Assembly (NCBI RefSeq): GCF_001590925.1
Contig: NZ_BCTU01000001.1
Location: forward strand, 332,711-396,710
Direction: 5' to 3'
From: Serratia plymuthica NBRC 102599
GTDB taxonomy: Bacteria > Pseudomonadota > Gammaproteobacteria > Enterobacterales > Enterobacteriaceae
DNA: 64,000 bases
In this document: piece by piece, positions 1-7,687 of the stretch
Position numbering within the stretch: position 1 is the first letter of the stretch
Layout: every line of letters begins with the position of its first letter
The notes under the pieces: generated by a model
What the model was told of the DNA's origin: nothing
The model's input: the letters and a program-made list of their open reading frames with translations, nothing else
Database searches by the model: none
Translations under genes and position numbers: made by a program

Positions 1-72
1 CTGGGCAGCTTCGTTGTCGCAATAATCGGTGCCCTGGTGGTACTTTTTGTCTACAGAAAGGTCAGAAGCTAG
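1..72 (+). CDS. C-terminal end of GlsB/YeaQ/YmgE-type stress membrane protein (partial)
   Basis: Only the last 23 codons are inside the window. They encode a hydrophobic helix followed by a basic end (VVAIIGALVVLFVYRKVRS). This is how the small GlsB/YeaQ/YmgE transglycosylase-associated membrane proteins finish, as the third helix with a positively charged cytoplasmic tail. The start lies beyond the left edge, so length and upstream control cannot be judged. Other small inner-membrane proteins could end similarly. Confidence 0.6.
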   Translation: MGSFVVAIIGALVVLFVYRKVRS

Positions 73-165
73 TCAGATGCTGATCAACAGGGTCGCTGCG
101 GCGACCCTTTTTCGTTAAATCATAACGGTCGCGCGGCCTGGGCCGGCGGCCAGAAGGGGATGACC

Positions 166-558
166 ATGGGTCTGTTTGATAACGTATTGGGCAGTATTCT
201 GGGTGGCGGCGCTAACGGCGGCAAAGGCCTGGATTACGTCGCTATCATGCAATGGGTCGAGCAGCAAGGCGGCCTGCAGGCGATTTTGGACAAGTTCCGC
301 CAGGGGCAATTTGGCGATGTGGTCGGCTCATGGTTGGGCAACGGTGAAAACCAGCCGATCAGCGGCGATCACGTTCAGCAGGCGCTGGGCAGCGATGCCA
401 TCAACCAGTTGGCCGAAAAGCTGGGGATCGATCCTGCTCAGGCTTCCAGCACCATCGCGCAGTTCCTGCCGTCGGTGACTGACGCCGCATCGCCAAATGG
501 CGAAGTGCAGCAGGACAGCAACGAACTGGGCGATATGGTCGGTAAGCTGTTCAAATAA
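166..558 (+). CDS. yidB: YidB family protein (DUF937)
   Basis: A 130-residue soluble protein beginning MGLFDNVLGSILGG, the characteristic start of YidB/DUF937 proteins. It shares with E. coli YidB the WVEQQGG segment, the SWLGNG segment and an end at KLFK. The family has no established function. Two in-frame ATGs lie 6 bases apart. The second (166) is chosen because the AAGGGG ribosome site then sits at normal spacing, whereas it would abut the first. The gene stands alone and ends at a hairpin shared with the convergent LysR gene. Confidence 0.85.
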   Translation: MGLFDNVLGSILGGGANGGKGLDYVAIMQWVEQQGGLQAILDKFRQGQFGDVVGSWLGNGENQPISGDHVQQALGSDAINQLAEKLGIDPAQASSTIAQFLPSVTDAASPNGEVQQDSNELGDMVGKLFK

Positions 559-561
559 CGC

Positions 562-1494
562 TTAGGCCCCCGGCATCGAGTCGGGGGCCTTGTTTAGCCT
601 AATGCCTTCAATGCCCTCCAACGCTCCCAGCAAATAATCTACCCATGCCCGCACTTTGCCGGGAATAAACCGCGCGGCGGGGTAAACGGCATGCAGCGCC
701 ATCGGCGGATAGTGCCAGGCAGGCAATACCTGTACCAGCGTACCGGCCGCCAACTGCCGGCCAATCAGCGGCCGTTGCGCACCGCCGATACCCAAACCAG
801 ACTCGATGGCGGCCAGCAGCGAGAAGGTGTTGTTGGCGCGGAATACCGGCCGTACGTTCACCATCTCGGCGCCCTGAGGACCGATTAACGTCAGCGCATC
901 GCCGTCGCTAAGGCCGCTGTAACGAATATGTGCATGGGCCGCCAATGCGGTCGGTGTTTGCGGTGTGCCATGCGCCGCCAGATAAGCCGGCGAAGCCACG
1001 AGAATACGCTGTAATTCCCCCAACCGCCGTGCCACCGTGCCCGGCGCGCTCAGTTCGCCAAAGCGAATCGCTACGTCAATGCCCTCGCCGATGACATCTG
1101 CCCGACGATCGTCCAGCAGTAACTCAATATTCAGCTCCGGATGGCGCTGTTGAAAGGCGATCGCCAGCGGCGTCAGATGCTGCTGGCCGAACCCCGTGGG
1201 TGCATGAATGCGTAAGTTTCCTTGCAACCGCTGGTTCAGGCCGTGCAGCGCCTCTTCCGCTTCGTCTACCGCCGCTAAAATCGGTTTGATTTGCCGGTAA
1301 TAACCACCGCCGGCATCGGTCAGGGAGACGGCGCGGGTGCTGCGAAACAGCAACTGCGTGCCCAATTGCTGTTCCAGACCGGCGATCTGCTGGCTGACCG
1401 CCGGTTGCGTCAACCCCAGATCGCGGGCCGCCGCCGAGAGGCTGCCCAGCTCCGCTACGCGGACAAAAGTCTTCATGGCGCTCAGCTTGTCCAT
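562..1494 (-). CDS. LysR-family transcriptional regulator
   Basis: A 310-residue LysR-type regulator. The N-terminal winged helix-turn-helix (about residues 1-60) contains the LGLTQPAVSQQIAGLEQQLG recognition segment. It is followed by a substrate-binding domain of the CrgA/AaeR-like subgroup with the usual LLLDDRRADVIGEGIDVAIR block. It is divergently placed about 110 bp from the SDR gene at 1606, which is therefore its likely target. The inducer is unknown. Length and architecture are normal for the family. Confidence 0.9.
   Translation of the reverse strand: MDKLSAMKTFVRVAELGSLSAAARDLGLTQPAVSQQIAGLEQQLGTQLLFRSTRAVSLTDAGGGYYRQIKPILAAVDEAEEALHGLNQRLQGNLRIHAPTGFGQQHLTPLAIAFQQRHPELNIELLLDDRRADVIGEGIDVAIRFGELSAPGTVARRLGELQRILVASPAYLAAHGTPQTPTALAAHAHIRYSGLSDGDALTLIGPQGAEMVNVRPVFRANNTFSLLAAIESGLGIGGAQRPLIGRQLAAGTLVQVLPAWHYPPMALHAVYPAARFIPGKVRAWVDYLLGALEGIEGIRLNKAPDSMPGA
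565..595 (+). terminator. Terminator between yidB and the LysR gene
   Basis: Seven-base GGCCCCC/GGGGGCC stem (565-571 with 583-589) followed by TTGTTT on the plus strand. It overlaps the last codons of the minus-strand LysR gene, so on that strand it lies inside coding sequence. It mainly serves yidB. Confidence 0.75.
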
Positions 1495-1605
1495 CGATGC
1501 TCCACTTATAGGTTTTGCTTATAAGTGTTAGTTGAAAATGGCGTCTACCGCAAGTTTTGCTAATCGTTCACAGTGGGCGCATCCATACCTGGCAGGAGAG
1601 AGAGC

Positions 1606-2658
1606 ATGCAAAACGGCAAACTGGCGCTGGTGGTCGGCGCTAATGGTGTCATCGGCCATAAACTGATTGAGGAACTGGTTGTGCAGGGTTGGCAAGTGGT
1701 TGGTCTGTCGCGGCGCGGTGGCGTGGACCGGCCGCAAGTGCGTTATCTGGCGGTTGATCTGCTGGATGCACAGGCGACGCGCGACGCGCTGCAACCTCTA
1801 ACGCAGGTCAGCCATATTTTCTATGCCGCTTATCAGGACGCGCCGGACTGGGCGGGGCTGGTGGTACCGAATCTGGCGATGTTGACGAACGTGGTAGACG
1901 CGGTCGAGCCGGTAGCGCAAGGGCTGGAGCACATCAGCCTGATGCAGGGCTACAAGGTTTATGGCGCGCATCTGGGGCCATTTAAAACCCCGGCGCGTGA
2001 AAGTGACGCCGGACATATGCCACCGGAGTTCAACGTGGATCAGCAGCACTACCTTGAGCGGCGACAGCAGGGCAAACGCTGGCGCTGGAGCGCGATTCGC
2101 CCCAGCGTGGTCGGCGGGTTTTCGCTCGGCAATCCAATGAACCTGGCGCTGACCGTTGCCGTTTATGCCTCAATCAGCAAGGCGCTGGGGCTGCCGCTGC
2201 GTTTTCCCGGCAAACCGGGGGCTTACCACAGCCTGTTGGAAATGACCGATGCCGGCCTGCTGGCGCGGGCTACGCTGTGGGCGGCGACCGAGCCTGCAGC
2301 GGCCAATCAGGCGTTTAACATCAATAATGGCGATCTGTTCCGTTGGAGCGAGATGTGGCCGAAAATTGCCGATTATTTTGGCCTGGAGACGGCGCCGCCG
2401 CTGCCGATGTCACTGGAACAGATGATGGCGGATAAAACCGCGTTGTGGGCGACCCTCGCGCAGCAGCATGATTTGGCGGTGACTGATTACCATGCGGTGA
2501 CCGGCTGGCGCTTTGCCGATTTTGTTTTCTCGTGGGATTACGACATGTTTGCCGACGGCAGCAAGGCGAGGCGTTTTGGTTTCACCCAATTTGTCGAAAC
2601 CGAGGCGATGTTCTTCACGCTGTTTGACGAGTTCCGGCGCAGAAGGATTATTCCCTAG
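1606..2658 (+). CDS. SDR-family oxidoreductase, PRISE-like (progesterone 5-beta-reductase/iridoid synthase type)
   Basis: A 350-residue NAD(P)-binding protein. The Rossmann motif is near the N-terminus (VVGANGVIGHKLIEEL). A QGYKVYGAHLGPF segment is followed by QHYLE, the lysine and tyrosine environment typical of plant-like PRISE reductases, which reduce activated C=C bonds of enones. The start at 1606 follows an AGGAGAGAG ribosome site; an in-frame upstream ATG at 1573 lacks one. It diverges from the LysR regulator. Substrate is unknown; the general reductase call is firmer than the PRISE assignment. Confidence 0.8.
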   Translation: MQNGKLALVVGANGVIGHKLIEELVVQGWQVVGLSRRGGVDRPQVRYLAVDLLDAQATRDALQPLTQVSHIFYAAYQDAPDWAGLVVPNLAMLTNVVDAVEPVAQGLEHISLMQGYKVYGAHLGPFKTPARESDAGHMPPEFNVDQQHYLERRQQGKRWRWSAIRPSVVGGFSLGNPMNLALTVAVYASISKALGLPLRFPGKPGAYHSLLEMTDAGLLARATLWAATEPAAANQAFNINNGDLFRWSEMWPKIADYFGLETAPPLPMSLEQMMADKTALWATLAQQHDLAVTDYHAVTGWRFADFVFSWDYDMFADGSKARRFGFTQFVETEAMFFTLFDEFRRRRIIP

Positions 2659-2685
2659 CGCCTGCTGGCGGGGCGGGCGCTTTTT
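2658..2685 (+). terminator. Rho-independent terminator of the SDR gene
   Basis: GC-rich stem (2658-2665 with 2673-2680, one bulge position) directly followed by TTTTT, starting at the stop codon of the SDR gene. Confidence 0.7.
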
Positions 2686-2768
2686 ATGGCACTCTTTGGC
2701 TGCCGCCCGGTCGGGCGGCCAGAGAGGCCGTCAGCCCGACCGGCCTGGAGGATGATGAGGAAATAAAC

Positions 2769-3851
2769 GTGACGGGGATTACCGCCATACTGACGCTTTT
2801 GCTGGCGCTGGTGACCATTGCGCCACTCTCAAAGCATACAGCCTGGTGGATTCGGGTGTGGGATTTTCCACGCCTGCAAATACTGGCGCTGTCATTATCG
2901 GTGTTACTGCTTAACCTGCTTTTTCTGCCTCTGTCCTCGCCGCTGGTGTGGGGCATGATAGCGGTGAATCTGGCCTGTGTAGCGTATCAGGGGGTATGGA
3001 TCTTCCCTTATACCCGACTGAGCAAGCCCCAGGTAGTGGACTTTACCGGCTACCAGCACAAGCCGCGTTTGCGCCTTCTGGTGTGCAATGTGTTAACCCC
3101 CAATCGGCAGGCGGATAAACTGCTGGCGTTGGTGGCGACCGAACGGCCGGACGTGCTGGTGGTGGTGGAAACCGACAGTTGGTGGGAGCAGCGGCTGGCG
3201 CCGCTGGAACAAGATTATCCTCACAGTTTGAAATGCCCGCAGGATAATCTTTACGGCATGCATGTTTATTCGCGGCTGAAACTCAGCGATGCGGAAATTC
3301 AGTACCTGGTAGATAAAGAGATTCCGTCGATGCACATGATGGTGCATTTGCCGCAAGGGCCGCAGGTGCGCTTGCACTGCGTGCATCCGATGCCGCCAAG
3401 CCCCACCGAGAATGACGAGTCGGAAGATCGTGACGCCGAGCTGGTCATGGTGGGAAAAAGTGTTGCCAAATCGGCGTTCCCGGCGATTGTGACCGGTGAT
3501 CTGAACGATGTGGCTTGGTCGACCACTACCCGCTTGTTCCTTAAAGTCAGCGGTCTGTTGGATCCGCGTCGCGGTCGCGGCATGTTCAGCACCTTTCATG
3601 CCGGCTATCCGTTCCTGCGCTGGCCGCTGGATCATGTGTTCCACAGCGATGATTTTGTGCTCGGCTCGCTGCGTCGTTTAACCCACGTCGGTTCGGATCA
3701 CTTCCCGATTCTGGTGGAACTGGTGTACGCGCCCAAGCAGGGGGCTGAACAGGAAAGCCTGGAGAAAGACGGCGAAGATGAAGCGTTGGCGCAAGAAAAA
3801 CTGGCCAACACCGGTTCTTCGCCAGAGGACGTGCATACGCCGGGCGCTTGA
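2769..3851 (+). CDS. Membrane-anchored endonuclease/exonuclease/phosphatase (EEP) family protein
   Basis: A 360-residue protein with three hydrophobic helices in the first about 80 residues, then an EEP domain. Visible metal-site motifs are LLVCNVLTPN, VVVETDSWW, GDLNDVAWS and the closing VGSDHFPILVEL. The family hydrolyses phosphodiesters of nucleic acids or lipids; the substrate here is unknown. The domain is of the YafD type. The C-terminal about 35 residues are acidic and probably disordered. Translation starts at GTG (2769) behind GGAGGATGATGAGG. It is monocistronic, ending at the hairpin at 3857. Confidence 0.8.
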   Translation: MTGITAILTLLLALVTIAPLSKHTAWWIRVWDFPRLQILALSLSVLLLNLLFLPLSSPLVWGMIAVNLACVAYQGVWIFPYTRLSKPQVVDFTGYQHKPRLRLLVCNVLTPNRQADKLLALVATERPDVLVVVETDSWWEQRLAPLEQDYPHSLKCPQDNLYGMHVYSRLKLSDAEIQYLVDKEIPSMHMMVHLPQGPQVRLHCVHPMPPSPTENDESEDRDAELVMVGKSVAKSAFPAIVTGDLNDVAWSTTTRLFLKVSGLLDPRRGRGMFSTFHAGYPFLRWPLDHVFHSDDFVLGSLRRLTHVGSDHFPILVELVYAPKQGAEQESLEKDGEDEALAQEKLANTGSSPEDVHTPGA

Positions 3852-3856
3852 AACAT

Positions 3857-3892
3857 CACCCCGCGGCATCGGCTGCGGGGTGTCTCTCTTTA
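3857..3892. terminator. Bidirectional terminator between the EEP and quinone oxidoreductase genes
   Basis: Eight-base perfect stem CACCCCGC/GCGGGGTG (3857-3864 with 3875-3882) with a pyrimidine-rich tail on the plus strand. It lies between two convergent genes and can serve both. Confidence 0.75.
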
Positions 3893-4897
3893 GAGGGTCA
3901 GCATAATCTTGCCGATATGCATGCTGGATTCCATCAACGCATGCGCTGCGGCCGCTTGTTCCAGCGGGAACGTTTTGAATATCTGCGGTTTTAACGCGCC
4001 GCGCTCCAGCAGCGGCCACACCTTCTGCTGCAAATCGGCGGCAATTTTCGCCTTATCTTCCACGCTGCGCGCGCGCAGGGTTGAGCCGGTGTGAGTCAGA
4101 CGTTTGAGCAGCAGCGGCATCAGGTTCAGTTCTTTGACCACGCCGTTCTGGGTGCCGATTTGCACAATGCGCCCATCCATCGCCGCCGCCTGGTAGTTCT
4201 TCGCCACGTAATCCCCGGCGATCAGATCGACAATCACGTCTGCGCCCTTGCCGTTGGTCGCGTGTTTGGTCTGCTCGACGAAGTCTTCGTTGCGGTAGTT
4301 AATCGCCACATCGGCACCCAGTGCCAGGCTGGCCTGACGTTTCTCCTCGGAGCCGACGGTGGTGATCACGCGGGCGCAGAACGCTTTCGCCAGCAGGGTG
4401 GCGACGGTACCAATGCCTGACGTGCCACCGTGGATCAGCACGGTTTCACCGGCTTTTAGATGCCCGCGCTGGAACACGTTGACCCAGACGGTAAAGAAGG
4501 TCTCAGGGATGGCTGCCGCCTCCGTCAGGCTCATGCCCTGAGGCACCGGCAGCGCATTGCTCTCATGCACTTTGCAGTATTCGGCGTAGCCGCCGCCGGC
4601 AATCAGGGCGCACACGAGATCGCCGATGGCGTAATTTTTCACCCCAACGCCGATGGCAACCACTTCACCGGCTATTTCGAGGCCGGGAATATCCGATGCA
4701 CCGGCTGGCGGCGCGTATTGGCCACGGCGTTGCATAACGTCGGGCCGGTTAACCCCGGCGGCGGCGACCTTCACCAAAATCTCACCTTGTTGCAGCGTCG
4801 GCAATGGCCGCTCGGCGACAACCAGCACCTCCGGTTCGCCCGGCTGGCTGATTTCGATCGCTTTCATGGTGTTGGGCAGTGGCGGGTTTACTGACAT
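3890..4897 (-). CDS. NAD(P)H quinone oxidoreductase, PIG3/TP53I3-type zinc-independent MDR
   Basis: About 335 residues, a medium-chain dehydrogenase/reductase. The catalytic domain carries AAGVNRPDVMQRRGQY and PGLEIAGEVVAIG, and the nucleotide-binding fold carries VLIHGGTSGIGTVATLLAKA. Zinc-ligand cysteines of alcohol dehydrogenases are absent, placing it with quinone/enone reductases using NADPH (PIG3 subgroup). Two ATGs are six bases apart behind GGAGGAGA; the inner one (4897) has better spacing. It is monocistronic. Physiological substrate is unknown. Confidence 0.88.
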   Translation of the reverse strand: MSVNPPLPNTMKAIEISQPGEPEVLVVAERPLPTLQQGEILVKVAAAGVNRPDVMQRRGQYAPPAGASDIPGLEIAGEVVAIGVGVKNYAIGDLVCALIAGGGYAEYCKVHESNALPVPQGMSLTEAAAIPETFFTVWVNVFQRGHLKAGETVLIHGGTSGIGTVATLLAKAFCARVITTVGSEEKRQASLALGADVAINYRNEDFVEQTKHATNGKGADVIVDLIAGDYVAKNYQAAAMDGRIVQIGTQNGVVKELNLMPLLLKRLTHTGSTLRARSVEDKAKIAADLQQKVWPLLERGALKPQIFKTFPLEQAAAAHALMESSMHIGKIMLTL

Positions 4898-5059
4898 GGT
4901 CATTCTCCTCCGATTGGCGTTCAGGCACAGTGAACAGTGTAGATAAGCACCTGCTGTAATTCATATTTTATCTTACAGAAATGCCGACGAGAGAATGTGG
5001 ATCATAGGGCGGTTTTTAGGGGGGCAGAAGAGGGGAGCCGCCGTAGGGGCGGCATGGTA

Positions 5060-5269
5060 TCAGTCGTTTGGCGGAATGCGGAAACCTTTGAGTGAGACGA
5101 TGAAGTGCTCTTTCCCTTTGGAGATCTTGGCGCCTTTATCACACCACAGACTGGCGAGCTGGAAAAAGTCGTCGCTGTCGATGTCATAAGCCAGTTCGAT
5201 TTTCTTGGCTGTTCCATAACGGATCAGCTTTTCTGCTTCCTGGTGGTTTGTTGCTTTAATGGTGGTCAT
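5060..5269 (-). CDS. Small hypothetical protein (69 aa)
   Basis: I do not recognise the family. The 69-residue product starts MTTIKATNHQEAEKL and has no signal peptide or membrane segment, so it is probably cytosolic. The C-terminal half (KGKEHFIVSLKGFRIPPND) looks like a short beta-rich fold. The ATG at 5269 has an AAGGA ribosome site; an upstream in-frame extension to 5386 has none and is not believed. Codon use resembles neighbours. Confidence 0.6.
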   Translation of the reverse strand: MTTIKATNHQEAEKLIRYGTAKKIELAYDIDSDDFFQLASLWCDKGAKISKGKEHFIVSLKGFRIPPND

Positions 5270-5411
5270 AACGAAATCCTTGGTGTAAGCCAGTGCGGAT
5301 AATCGGGGACCATCATATGGCTGAATTGTGACAATTTTGTGATGGAAGCATGACAGTGAACGGTTGTGTGGCCTGGAGCATAACACGGGGGTTATGCTCC
5401 CCTCTGTTCTG

Positions 5412-5528
5412 TCAACGATCGTGCGGACGAATCAGCGTGCTTTTCTTCTGTGATTTAAAGTGTTTGTACAGCGCATATCCTGCAATGCCGGCCAAAACCG
5501 CCAGTAAAGACATATATTCTGTCGCCAT
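5412..5528 (-). CDS. 38-residue single-helix membrane protein
   Basis: Below usual gene-calling length, but well supported: the ATG at 5528 follows TCGGAGG at good spacing. The product begins MATEYMSLLAVLAGIAGY, one hydrophobic helix (residues about 6-20), then a lysine-rich tail (HFKSQKKST). This is the positive-inside pattern of small regulatory membrane proteins. It sits alone between the 69-residue protein and the Fur-box gene. Function is unknown. Confidence 0.6.
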   Translation of the reverse strand: MATEYMSLLAVLAGIAGYALYKHFKSQKKSTLIRPHDR

Positions 5529-5639
5529 GAGACTAACCTCCGATAAAGAGTGGCTAAGGAGCCGCTATTTGTGACAGTTATCACGTTATCGCGCAATGAG
5601 ACCATTCTGTAACGCAGCAGAGTGTTGATATTTAGACAT

Positions 5640-5664
5640 AAAAAAAGCGCCTATAGGAAGGCGC
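5640..5664 (-). terminator. Minus-strand terminator downstream of the Fur-box gene
   Basis: Read leftwards, a GCGCC/GGCGC stem (5647-5651 with 5660-5664) is followed by seven T. It ends transcription of the gene at 5778-6149 before it reaches the 38-residue protein. Confidence 0.7.
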
Positions 5665-5777
5665 ATAAAAATTTACAACACAGCTTGTCATGCTCAGCAC
5701 CAGGAGGAGTGGTGAACACGGCGCCATTGTATGAACTCCCCGCAGCGGCAGATATAGGGATAACTCTTAAAGCTCAG

Positions 5778-6149
5778 CTACCACTGATAGCCCATATTCA
5801 GGCTGTAATCGGGATCCTGATTGGTGGAGTAAGGATCGGATTGGCGGAGACGATCGGTTTTTTTCACCGGGCCGCTAAGTGCCGAATAGGGTTTGGCGCG
5901 CGGACGGCTGCAACCGGGGTGATCGCATTCCATTTCAACGCGAAAACCGGTTTTGTCCTCTGACTCAGACCAGACAACCGGTGGCTTGGCCGTTTTAGCT
6001 GCCGGGCCAAGCGCGCTTTGCGGCACGGGCGCAGGAGTGGGGCTCGGCTCCGGCGCGGTATAAGATAAATCGAGCGCCTGGGCTGAGTAGGCGCTCAGCA
6101 TCAACAGGGCAGTGCAGCAGGATGCTGCCAGCGTACGCTTTCTAAGCAT
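5778..6149 (-). CDS. Small secreted protein behind a Fur box, unknown function
   Basis: A 123-residue product, not recognised. Residues 1-26 form a Sec signal peptide (basic MLRKR, hydrophobic core, AQA cleavage). A proline-rich linker (PEPSPTPAPVP) follows, like those of periplasm-spanning or surface-attached proteins, then a domain with one cysteine pair (ECDHPGC) and an aromatic C-terminus (MGYQW). The start at 6149 fits the signal peptide; the upstream extension to 6197 would disrupt it. A Fur-box match lies 50 bp upstream, so an iron- or haem-related envelope role is inferred. Confidence 0.7.
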   Translation of the reverse strand: MLRKRTLAASCCTALLMLSAYSAQALDLSYTAPEPSPTPAPVPQSALGPAAKTAKPPVVWSESEDKTGFRVEMECDHPGCSRPRAKPYSALSGPVKKTDRLRQSDPYSTNQDPDYSLNMGYQW

Positions 6150-6198
6150 GGTCGATCTCCCTTCATCATTACGCGGCGCAACTATAAAACAGCTCAAC

Positions 6199-6217
6199 GA
6201 GAATGACTATCATTTAT
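6199..6217 (-). promoter_or_regulatory. Candidate Fur box
   Basis: On the minus strand ATAAATGATAGTCATTCTC matches the classical 19-bp Fur consensus at 14 positions, including the central ATGATA-TCATT palindrome. A TATAGT -10-like element lies 12 bp downstream (6181-6186), so bound Fur would cover the -35 region of the gene starting at 6149. Confidence 0.65.
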
Positions 6218-6429
6218 GGCTGTGGGAGTCTTCTTTTGAGGCTGCGCCATAAACAATTGCTCTTTATCAGGCATCGGACCAGGTTCGGTGACAGCCTGAA
6301 AGGCGAAATTGTGTTCAATCTCAACAAGGTGGCTACTTGGCCTGGGTGAAATTAAAAAAAATTTTTGGCTGTGCCTGGCCGTCATTATCGGGCAAATACG
6401 GTAGATAACGCTGAAAAATTAAACAAATT

Positions 6430-6454
6430 GGGTTAAATTCTGTGCATTTAACCC
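6430..6454. repeat. Perfect inverted repeat upstream of the cold-shock gene
   Basis: Nine-base arms GGGTTAAAT/ATTTAACCC separated by 7 bases, about 245 bp before the csp start codon. It could be an operator or the start of a structured 5' leader. No binding protein is assigned. Confidence 0.5.
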
Positions 6455-6697
6455 CGTTTCTACAGAGGGGCTGATAAAAAGAGTTGCTATTAAAGTCCTG
6501 TCATGAGTTAATGCTTCTCGGCCTGTGGTACAGACCTATTTATGCACGACATTTTGAGTAAAGTAGTTCAAATTTAAAGCGTTATCCTAGATAGCTCTTC
6601 TCTGACGAATTTCCTTTCTAGTGCCTCCATAAGTAACTGATGACCGGCTATATCATATGCCCATGGTGGCTTACATTTAATATTGAAGGAATTAGAC

Positions 6698-6910
6698 ATG
6701 TCTAACATGATCAAAGGTCAAGTGAAGTGGTTCAACGAGTCTAAAGGTTTTGGTTTCATCACTCCAGCAGACGGCAGCAAAGATGTGTTCGTACACTTCT
6801 CTGCTATCCAGGATCAAGGCTTCAAGACCCTGGCTGAAGGCCAGAACGTACAGTTCTCTATCGAGAACGGTGCTAAAGGTCCGTCAGCGGCTAACGTTAC
6901 CGCTATCTAA
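6698..6910 (+). CDS. CspC/CspE-type cold-shock domain RNA chaperone
   Basis: A 70-residue single cold-shock domain. The RNP1 motif KGFGFITP and RNP2 motif DVFVHFSAI are intact. Binding single-stranded RNA and melting secondary structure or antitermination is established for the family. It resembles CspC and CspE about equally, so no symbol is assigned. The start at 6698 follows GAAGGAATTAGAC. The preceding about 300 bases contain no gene and probably hold promoter and a long leader, as in other csp genes. A strong terminator follows 24 bases after the stop. Confidence 0.93.
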   Translation: MSNMIKGQVKWFNESKGFGFITPADGSKDVFVHFSAIQDQGFKTLAEGQNVQFSIENGAKGPSAANVTAI

Positions 6911-6934
6911 TCGGCTTCTGCTGATTAACAAAAA

Positions 6935-6955
6935 CCCGCCAAGGCGGGTTTTTTT
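6935..6955 (+). terminator. Terminator of the cold-shock gene
   Basis: CCCGCC AA GGCGGG stem (6935-6940, 6943-6948) followed by seven T. Confidence 0.9.
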
Positions 6956-6977
6956 GTGCCTGCAATTTGCCGAAGGC

Positions 6978-7003
6978 AAAAAAAAGCCCGCAAGTCTGCG
7001 GGC
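6978..7003 (-). terminator. Minus-strand terminator with no matching gene
   Basis: Read leftwards, a perfect 7-bp stem GCCCGCA/TGCGGGC (6997-7003 with 6986-6992) is followed by eight to nine T. No protein gene of that strand lies in the next several hundred bases upstream on that strand, so it may end a small RNA (see findings). Confidence 0.65.
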
Positions 7004-7256
7004 AAAAGTTCCTTGTTACTTCTTCATTTGCAGGTACCTCTCTGGGGGGAAGCACCTGTGAACAGCCTATCCTTTACGGTCTTAAGATTCTGCGGTCAAA
7101 ACGTTAAGAAAGTGAAAAAACATGTTGGTGCGGCGGCCTGCTACGCTTTAGAAAAGCACTAAAACGGGCGAGCTGCGGGTTTACCGGCACGGCACAGTGT
7201 TTTTCGCACCTTATTCTGTAATACACTGACATCAATGATAAATGATGGGGCACAGT

Positions 7257-7457
7257 ATGAAAGTTAACGATCTGGTAACGGTTAAAACTGACGGTGAACT
7301 GAGGCGTGAAGGGGTGATACTGGCGGTAGAAGAATTCAATGAAGGGATAATGTACCTGGTCGCATTGGATGAGTATCCTGCCGGCGTCTGGTTTTTCAAC
7401 GAGATTGACAGCCGGGACGGCACCTTCGTCGAGCTGAGACAGGGCGGAACCCGGTAG
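7257..7457 (+). CDS. dsrB: DsrB protein
   Basis: A 66-residue protein starting [19 protein letters not shown], with a near-identical plan to E. coli DsrB ([19 protein letters not shown], then WFFNE and DGTFVE). The biochemical role is unknown; in E. coli it neighbours the small RNA gene dsrA and rcsA. Here rcsA is also the next gene, convergent, which supports orthology. Upstream in-frame ATGs at 7242/7245 have no ribosome site. Confidence 0.85.
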   Translation: MKVNDLVTVKTDGELRREGVILAVEEFNEGIMYLVALDEYPAGVWFFNEIDSRDGTFVELRQGGTR

Positions 7458-7600
7458 GCGCTCGGCAAAGAGCCAATATCTCTCCAACGGATTAATTTAA
7501 TCAGCAAGTTTTTCGCAAGGTTACTATTTCGGAGGGGAGGGGCTATTTTTGCTGCGGGAATACCCGCCGCGGCCGAAAATGTCGTCGCGAGCAGGTATGA

Positions 7601-7653
7601 GGTTATTTAAATGTTTTATATCCAGGATGACTGGTTGTAAGACATTTAAAACC
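7601..7653. repeat. Long imperfect hairpin between dsrB and rcsA
   Basis: Arms GGTTATTTAAATGTTTTA and TAAGACATTTAAAACC are complementary with two bulges. An inner CCAG/CTGG stem surrounds a five-base loop. It lies 35 bp beyond the rcsA stop codon, so it would be the end of the rcsA transcript. It lacks a T run on either strand, so it is not a classical terminator. Confidence 0.5.
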
Positions 7654-7687
7654 AAGGCTGAGCAGAATACACGGTAAATCTCTTTAC

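Noticed and set aside
6194..6385. 63-codon minus-strand frame
   Set aside because: It covers the Fur box and promoter of the secreted-protein gene and has no ribosome site.
7104..7487. 127-codon minus-strand frame over dsrB
   Set aside because: Shadow of dsrB; no support of its own.
7557..7595. GCGGG/CCCGC hairpin as a DsrA terminator
   Set aside because: No T run on either strand and no DsrA-like sequence before it.
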